DNA of 9,864 nucleotides from Dehalococcoidia bacterium (lineage in GTDB: Bacteria; Chloroflexota; Dehalococcoidia; UBA6926). Shown piece after piece: positions 5,482 to 9,864 of the stretch (positions are counted from its first letter, which is position 1; the number at the start of each line of letters is the position of its first letter). The notes under the pieces are model-generated. The model was not told the DNA's origin. It worked only from the letters and a program-made list of their open reading frames with translations, and did no database searches. The stretch is from positions 1 through 9,864 of the forward strand of contig JAPYRO010000030.1 in NCBI GenBank assembly GCA_029941095.1, in the 5' to 3' direction. The position numbers and the translations under genes were made by a program.

Positions 5482-6387
5482 ATGTCGACACAAAATTATA
5501 CTTACCTACACAAAAAGCTACTTTCGTGGTACAAAACCCATGGCCGTCAGTTGCCTTGGAGAGAAACCGACGATCCTTACAAAATATTAGTCTCAGAAAT
5601 TATGCTCCAGCAAACACAAGTTAGTAGAGTTATCGATAAGTACAATTCTTTTATTCATCGTTTCCCTGATATTTACTCTTTAGCAAAAGCTTCGACGGGT
5701 AAAATAATTAGAGAATGGTCTGGTATGGGATATAACAAACGAGCGGTAAACCTACATAAAACTGCTAAAATTATTGTTCAAAACCATAATGGGGAAATAC
5801 CAAAATTACTTGAGACACTGGTCTCGCTTCCCGGAATTGGTCGTTACACGGCTTCAGCGATAGTTAATTTCGCTTTTCGTTTAAGAGTCCCAGTAGTAGA
5901 CATAAATATCAAACGTGTCATCGGCAGGGTCGACCAAGGATCTCTTTTTGATACCGATAAACTAGCTTGGGAGACTGCGCTAAAATACCTACCAGAAAAA
6001 ACAAAAACCGCCGATTGGCATCAAGCTTTAATGGATTTAGGTGCAATGGTTTGCACAGCCAAGAAGCCCCGCTGCGAATCTTGCCCATTAGTATTAAATT
6101 GTTCAGCCTCAATAAAATTTATTTCGAGTAACCACCTTAACAAGATAAATACTAAATCACCCCAAAAAACAAACCCTGCTTTTGCTGGCTCGAATCGATA
6201 TTACAGAGGTAAAGTCATAGAAGAACTACGCGGTCGTATTAACTCTATCAAGATTGATCAACTAGGTATCCTCATCAAACAAGATTATTCTCCTAATACA
6301 GATAAAATATGGCTTGAGAACCTGATCAATAGATTAGTAAAAGACGGACTAATCGAGAAGAAAAAGGGGGTGGTTTCGTTACCGTAA
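5482..6387 (+). CDS. mutY: A/G-specific adenine DNA glycosylase, short form without NUDIX domain
   Basis: A 301-residue base-excision repair glycosylase that removes adenine mispaired with 8-oxoguanine or guanine. The HhH-GPD core spans about 1-190. The catalytic Glu39 is in S-E-I-M-L-Q-Q-T-Q-V, the helix-hairpin-helix in L-P-G-I-G-R-Y-T-A (116-124), and the catalytic Asp140 in V-V-D-I-N-I-K-R-V. The 4Fe-4S cluster motif C-x6-C-x2-C-x5-C is at Cys191, 198, 201 and 207. These match E. coli MutY (Glu37, Asp138, Cys192 onward) with a one- or two-residue offset. The C-terminal MutT-like domain that reads 8-oxoG in E. coli MutY is missing. About 70 residues (G-S-N-R-Y-Y-R-G-K onward, from 236) look instead like the short winged-helix-type tail I recall from mycobacterial MutY, which has a similar total length. 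The ATG lacks a Shine-Dalgarno. The gene is divergent from the thiolase unit, and its 3' end overlaps the convergent pyrophosphatase gene by 9 bp. Confidence 0.93.
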   Translation: MSTQNYTYLHKKLLSWYKTHGRQLPWRETDDPYKILVSEIMLQQTQVSRVIDKYNSFIHRFPDIYSLAKASTGKIIREWSGMGYNKRAVNLHKTAKIIVQNHNGEIPKLLETLVSLPGIGRYTASAIVNFAFRLRVPVVDINIKRVIGRVDQGSLFDTDKLAWETALKYLPEKTKTADWHQALMDLGAMVCTAKKPRCESCPLVLNCSASIKFISSNHLNKINTKSPQKTNPAFAGSNRYYRGKVIEELRGRINSIKIDQLGILIKQDYSPNTDKIWLENLINRLVKDGLIEKKKGVVSLP

Positions 6388-7029
6388 TCTAATTACAGTA
6401 TGATCCCATCCATCATTATCCATCCAAAGTTTTATATCATTTTTAATACTAAACCAAGGATCCCCTATTCTTTGAAGTTCTTTTTTGTTTAGCTCGGTAT
6501 AACATTTACCAATCTCGGGAAATACCCAAATACTCGCTGCCCAAAACCCATCAATTTTAATTTTAGATGGCTTCAAGGCTATTCTTCCCAATTTACTCTT
6601 TACGGACCATTCCTTGATCAATCTCCCTTTATATCCTAGAGCAACTGACTCTTCCCAATAAGCAGAACGCTCATCTCCATTATAATCGGACATCATTTCA
6701 AGCAAAGTATTTATCCGGTCTTGATCACTTGCATAAGGACCTGCAAATCTATGAGTAAAAACACTGTCCCAATTATTGTTCAATATTGGGATTTGTAAAC
6801 CTCCATCGCTGGACACTGCGTGTCCGCTTGCTTGAGAAGACCAATACTCCGCTTTCTCCACAGCGTTAGATTTATGGGTATCTCCTGTCTCTTCTGGACT
6901 ATCGTGTTGGCTGATAGCCTCAGGAAAATCGAAATGGAACCGCCAAGAAGAAAAACATTCAGCAAGTCTCTCTTTCTTAGCTGGATTCAATGTTCCTATA
7001 AAAAGTGGTACCCTCTCATAGCTATGCAT
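6379..7029 (-). CDS. divergent Ham1/RdgB-type non-canonical purine NTP pyrophosphatase
   Basis: A 216-residue protein resembling the Ham1/RdgB (ITPase) family, which hydrolyses dITP, XTP and similar faulty nucleotides to monophosphates. The match is by motif order: G-T-L-N-P-A-K-K-E-R-L (12-22) for the usual T-x-N-x-x-K, E-T-G-D-T-x-x-x-N-A-x-x-K-A (47-60), S-S-D-G-G-L-Q-I-P (73-81) for A-D-D-S-G-L, R-F-A-G (94-97) and E-S-V-A-L (127-131). Key places differ. The first Asp of D-D-S-G is Ser, the G-F-G-Y-D-P segment is G-F-W-A-A-S (161-166), and the C-terminal S-H-R is absent, with a tail of about 25 residues instead. Substrate or activity may therefore have changed. The ATG (7027-7029) has no clear Shine-Dalgarno. 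It lies 21 bp after the membrane-protein gene, so co-transcription is likely. Confidence 0.72.
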   Translation of the reverse strand: MHSYERVPLFIGTLNPAKKERLAECFSSWRFHFDFPEAISQHDSPEETGDTHKSNAVEKAEYWSSQASGHAVSSDGGLQIPILNNNWDSVFTHRFAGPYASDQDRINTLLEMMSDYNGDERSAYWEESVALGYKGRLIKEWSVKSKLGRIALKPSKIKIDGFWAASIWVFPEIGKCYTELNKKELQRIGDPWFSIKNDIKLWMDNDGWDHTVIRLR

Positions 7030-7050
7030 GGTTAGATTTTATTAAACAGA

Positions 7051-7719
7051 TCATGAGGCATTTTCTTTTTCTCTATTACGCCCATTTAGGAACAAGCCGA
7101 GCCCCATAGTTAAGCCCGCTAAGATAGGAGCCCATTGAGAAATGGGATCTCCGATATGGCTATGTCGTATACCAAAGGAAATAAATGTCCCCCCTAATAT
7201 GACCGCTATTAGTGTAATTAAACGACGCTCCCAGGATACAGCTACAACGCCTATTGCCACACCAGGAACAGCAGCAGTCGCTATCAAAGCAAACAAATCA
7301 CTTCTTCTTATAGATAGATCTGTAATTGTTTGAACCAAAGAAAATTCACCGGCTCCCAATAACCAAAACCAAACTCCAACTGATGCACCGGCAGCAAGGC
7401 CTATAATAAAAACTGCTGTGTGATAAAGAAGCCAACCTACAATTAATAGCAATAAAAAGACACCCACAGAAGCCATCCACAAAGGGCCGGATTCCAATCC
7501 AAAAGTTGGGCCGAAAATAAAAAAGGCCGTTGCCGATGCCACTGCCACGGTCAGTGCAATCATAAATCTGTACAGGATATACCCAATGAGGCATAGGGCT
7601 ATTCCAATAAAAATGAATATATCCCCAAATACCGGGTTGATAGTTAAGTTAAGTAGAGCACCCAGGTCTATAGCTCCCACCATTTCTTGCGCCTGGAGAA
7701 TACCGTCGTTCTGTGACAC
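7051..7719 (-). CDS. seven-helix membrane protein, DUF4203/TMEM198-like
   Basis: A 222-residue integral membrane protein of unknown function. Seven hydrophobic segments can be seen, at about 34-50, 53-69, 79-98, 100-122, 142-161, 166-183 and 196-212, after a 33-residue N-terminal part without a cleavable signal. Charges at Tyr-Arg 50-51, Trp-Glu-Arg-Arg 163-166 and the tail R-N-R-E-K-E suggest N-out, C-in. Repeated Gly-rich helices and the number of segments resemble DUF4203/TMEM198 proteins, but I rely on topology rather than a motif. The start is GTG at 7717-7719, with GAGGT six bases upstream and an in-frame TGA just before it. It lies between uvrA (57 bp) and the pyrophosphatase gene (21 bp) on the same strand. 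Its stop is TGA with another stop (TAA) three codons on, so that TGA acts as a real stop. Confidence 0.8.
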   Translation of the reverse strand: MSQNDGILQAQEMVGAIDLGALLNLTINPVFGDIFIFIGIALCLIGYILYRFMIALTVAVASATAFFIFGPTFGLESGPLWMASVGVFLLLLIVGWLLYHTAVFIIGLAAGASVGVWFWLLGAGEFSLVQTITDLSIRRSDLFALIATAAVPGVAIGVVAVSWERRLITLIAVILGGTFISFGIRHSHIGDPISQWAPILAGLTMGLGLFLNGRNREKENAS

Positions 7720-7725
7720 GAATAA

Positions 7726-7730
7726 ACCTC
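7726..7730 (-). promoter_or_regulatory. ribosome-binding site supporting a GTG start
   Basis: GAGGT on the minus strand, six bases before GTG 7717-7719. With the in-frame TGA overlapping it, this sets the start of the membrane-protein gene. Confidence 0.65.
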
Positions 7731-7765
7731 ATCTAACCCCTACTATACTAAGAAACGGTCTCAAG

Positions 7766-7785
7766 AAATCTTAAATTTAAGATTT
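7766..7785. repeat. 20-nt perfect palindrome over the uvrA stop codon
   Basis: AAATCTTAAA is followed by its exact reverse complement TTTAAGATTT. The uvrA TAA (7777-7779) lies inside it. The repeat is AT-rich with no spacer, so a hairpin would be weak. It could slow or mark the 3' end of the uvrA message, or bind a dimeric protein. No U run follows. Confidence 0.4.
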
Positions 7786-9864
7786 TGTTCTATCGGCTAG
7801 TGCTACCTTTTGACTTCTTTTAGGATCTTCTTGGCTTTTTATAACATTATTTAAATATTTGCCTGTATAGCTACTATCAATTTCCATAATATGCTCTGGA
7901 GGCCCTTCGGCAACGATTTCACCACCCCTGTCGCCCGGCCCGGGCCCTAGATCAATAATCCAATCAGCATTTTTTATCAAATCTAAATGGTGCTCTATAA
8001 GAACAACTGTATTACCTCGATCCACTAACCTATGTAAAACATCCAACAAAGCATGTGCATCCGAAAAAGATAATCCAGTTGTCGGTTCATCTAAAATATA
8101 TAACGTCTTGCCTGTAGCCCTTTTTGATAGCTCAGTAGCCAATTTTACTCTTTGAGCTTCGCCCCCTGACAAGGTTGTAGCCGGCTGCCCAAGGCGCATA
8201 TACCCTAGCCCCACATCTGCCATAGTCTTCAAACGATTGAACACTTTTGGTATCGATTCAAAAACTGGGAGAGCCTCGTCAACACTCATATCCAAGACAT
8301 TAGCAATGGATAGGTCTTTGAACTTAATTTCTAGAGCCTCACGATTATATCTAGCTCCCAAGCAAATTTCACAAGGTACAGTAACGTCCGGCAAGAATTG
8401 CATTTCTATAGTTTGGTAGCCTTCCCCTCGGCATGTTTCACATCTACCACCTTTGACATTAAAAGAAAAACGACCCGATTTATACCCTCTAATTCTTGAT
8501 TCCTGAACTGACGCAAATAATTCTCTAATTGGGGTAAAAGCACCGGTATATGTAGCAGGATTGGATCTAGGGGTCCGACCAATAGGAGCCTGATCTATAT
8601 TGATAACTTTGTCGACATGCTCAATTCCATTAAGCCCATCAGAAAGGCCAGGTAGTTCTTTAGCATTATATAATTTCTGTGCCATTCTCTTATGTAAAAC
8701 TTCATATACCAAACTTGACTTACCAGATCCAGACACGCCTGTCACACATGTTAGAAGTCCTAGGGGAATATCAACATTAAGGTTTTTTAGATTATTTTCC
8801 CGAGCATTTTTTATACTGATCGCGTAACCAGTTTTTGGGGTACGTCTTGAAGATGGAGTGGGTATGCTTCTAGCGCCACTAAGGTAGGCACCTGTTATGG
8901 AATCTTTCGATTTCATTATGTGCTCTATACCCCCTTGAGCGACGAGTTTACCTCCGTGTTCTCCAGCTCCAGGGCCAATATCAATGATATGATCTGCGGC
9001 CCTCATAAGAGCTTCGTCATGTTCCACGACAATTACTGTATTACCTAAATCACGTAGGGTTTTCAAAGTTTCTATGAGTCGAGAGTTATCTACGGGATGC
9101 AATCCAATAGAAGGCTCATCACATATATATAATACCCCCACAAGCCCTGAGCCTATTTGAGTAGCTAATCGTATGCGCTGTGCTTCCCCTCCAGACAGAG
9201 TTGATGCAGTACGATCTAATGTTAAATACTCGAGCCCAACATTGGTAAGAAATTGTAAACGTGAGGAGATTTCTTTAAGAATTTGGGCGGCAATCAAGGC
9301 TTCCCGTTTAGACAAAAAGCCATCCTTTGTCTGTAGTTCATCCACCCAAAATTTGGCGGAGTCTATAGAAAGGGCGGTTATTTCATTAATGTTATTCTCC
9401 GCTATTGTTACAGCGAGTGCTCCAGGACTTAGACGTTTGCCTTCGCAAGACAAACAAGGCTTCTTAGCCATGAATCGCTCTATCTCTTTACGCTGATGAT
9501 CTGAGGTTGTTTCTCTATGCCGGCGTGTTAGATTGGGTATCACTCCTTCAAAATTAGTATCGAACTTAATTTCTCTGCCTCGACGAGTCCTATGCCTAAC
9601 TTCGAGTTTAGTATTCTCGCGCACAAGTCCTTGCCCATAAAGAAGCCAGCCCTTCTGGGCATCATTAAATTCTGATAGCGGTGTTTTTATATCGATATCA
9701 AAAGCAGTCGAAGCTGCTCTCAATATCGAAGAGTACCAAGGAGCCATAGTCCCAGAACGTTTCCAAGGTAATATCGCTCCTTCTTGGAGACTAAGATTTG
9801 TATCGGGTATGACTAGCTCAGGCTCTATTTCAAGCTTATAGCCTAATCCGGTGCAGTCCGAGCA
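7777..9864 (-). CDS. uvrA: UvrA, excinuclease ABC subunit A (N-terminus beyond the right edge)
   Basis: The C-terminal 695 residues of UvrA, the ATPase that finds bulky DNA damage in nucleotide excision repair and loads UvrB. The frame is open to the window edge. Its first residues there, C-S-D-C-T-G-L-G, are the second half of zinc module 1, so about 280 residues are missing, and the Met at 9747 is internal. Counting from the edge: ABC signature 1 L-S-G-G-E-A-Q-R at 223-230, Walker B C-D-E-P at 248-251, and Walker A of the second ATPase G-V-S-G-S-G-K-S at 376-383. Zinc module 2 has Cys475/478 and Cys498/501, signature 2 is at 565-572 and Walker B L-D-E-P-T-T-G-L at 591-598. Long stretches match E. 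coli UvrA, including I-G-R-T-P-R-S-N-P-A-T-Y-T-G. It ends with a polar tail of about 20 residues. It is the upstream gene of a probable three-gene minus-strand series. Confidence 0.97.
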   Translation of the reverse strand, partial: CSDCTGLGYKLEIEPELVIPDTNLSLQEGAILPWKRSGTMAPWYSSILRAASTAFDIDIKTPLSEFNDAQKGWLLYGQGLVRENTKLEVRHRTRRGREIKFDTNFEGVIPNLTRRHRETTSDHQRKEIERFMAKKPCLSCEGKRLSPGALAVTIAENNINEITALSIDSAKFWVDELQTKDGFLSKREALIAAQILKEISSRLQFLTNVGLEYLTLDRTASTLSGGEAQRIRLATQIGSGLVGVLYICDEPSIGLHPVDNSRLIETLKTLRDLGNTVIVVEHDEALMRAADHIIDIGPGAGEHGGKLVAQGGIEHIMKSKDSITGAYLSGARSIPTPSSRRTPKTGYAISIKNARENNLKNLNVDIPLGLLTCVTGVSGSGKSSLVYEVLHKRMAQKLYNAKELPGLSDGLNGIEHVDKVINIDQAPIGRTPRSNPATYTGAFTPIRELFASVQESRIRGYKSGRFSFNVKGGRCETCRGEGYQTIEMQFLPDVTVPCEICLGARYNREALEIKFKDLSIANVLDMSVDEALPVFESIPKVFNRLKTMADVGLGYMRLGQPATTLSGGEAQRVKLATELSKRATGKTLYILDEPTTGLSFSDAHALLDVLHRLVDRGNTVVLIEHHLDLIKNADWIIDLGPGPGDRGGEIVAEGPPEHIMEIDSSYTGKYLNNVIKSQEDPKRSQKVALADRTKS

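Noticed and set aside
9173..9496. A 107-codon plus-strand open frame inside uvrA
   Set aside because: It lies antisense to strongly conserved UvrA sequence and looks like a frame opened by that gene's codon use.
9745..9747. The ATG at 9745-9747 as the uvrA start
   Set aside because: The frame upstream is open to the edge and encodes the conserved end of zinc module 1, so this Met is internal.
1..9864. tRNA or rRNA genes, CRISPR arrays, insertion sequences, phage or toxin-antitoxin genes
   Set aside because: No cloverleaf, repeat-spacer pattern, transposase motif or terminal inverted repeat pair was found on reading both strands. A short tRNA-like element could still be missed without a covariance search.

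Overview
The window holds nine protein-coding genes, about half DNA maintenance and half small-molecule or acyl-CoA chemistry. No rRNA, tRNA, CRISPR array, transposase or phage gene was seen. The DNA is AT-rich. Starts include one TTG and one GTG, and most stops are TAA or TAG. An uncultured, perhaps marine, Chloroflexota-type bacterium (SAR202-like) would fit the mix of a thiolase with a DUF35 partner, DinB proteins, a DAO-type flavoprotein and a short actinobacterial-style MutY. This is a weak inference from gene content only.

Left part, minus strand, transcribed right to left from about 5360 to 352. A well-formed promoter (5364-5393) precedes a thiolase-superfamily gene (4205-5314) and a DUF35 OB-fold gene (3680-4111), a pairing known to form acyl-CoA-acting complexes. 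A 17-bp perfect hairpin (3620-3660) separates these from two tandem DinB-type metalloprotein paralogs (3070-3585 and 2526-3059), an alpha/beta hydrolase of the kynurenine-formamidase type (1603-2457) and an FAD-dependent oxidoreductase (352-1536). Bases 1-351 hold no convincing gene.

Right part. A short mutY-like adenine glycosylase (5482-6387, plus strand) converges, with a 9-bp overlap, on a minus-strand series: uvrA (7777 to beyond the right edge), a seven-helix membrane protein (7051-7719) and a divergent Ham1/RdgB-type NTP pyrophosphatase (6379-7029). MutY, UvrA and the pyrophosphatase all belong to families that guard against damaged bases or nucleotides, so this half looks like a genome-maintenance neighbourhood.

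The most striking observation is at the end of the thiolase gene. Its TGA stop (4205-4207) falls inside what looks like the conserved Gly-x-Gly-Gly segment near the thiolase C-terminus. The same frame continues for 21 codons with family-like sequence to a TAG at 4139-4141, giving about 391 residues, a normal thiolase length. Directly after the TGA is a perfect 9-bp hairpin with a GTT loop, at the spacing and with the loop G described for bacterial SECIS elements. Selenocysteine readthrough, a recent nonsense mutation or a sequencing error could each explain this. The thiolase also lacks the usual nucleophilic Cys and GHP His, and its DUF35 partner lacks all four zinc-ribbon cysteines, so this pair probably does not carry out ordinary thiolysis.
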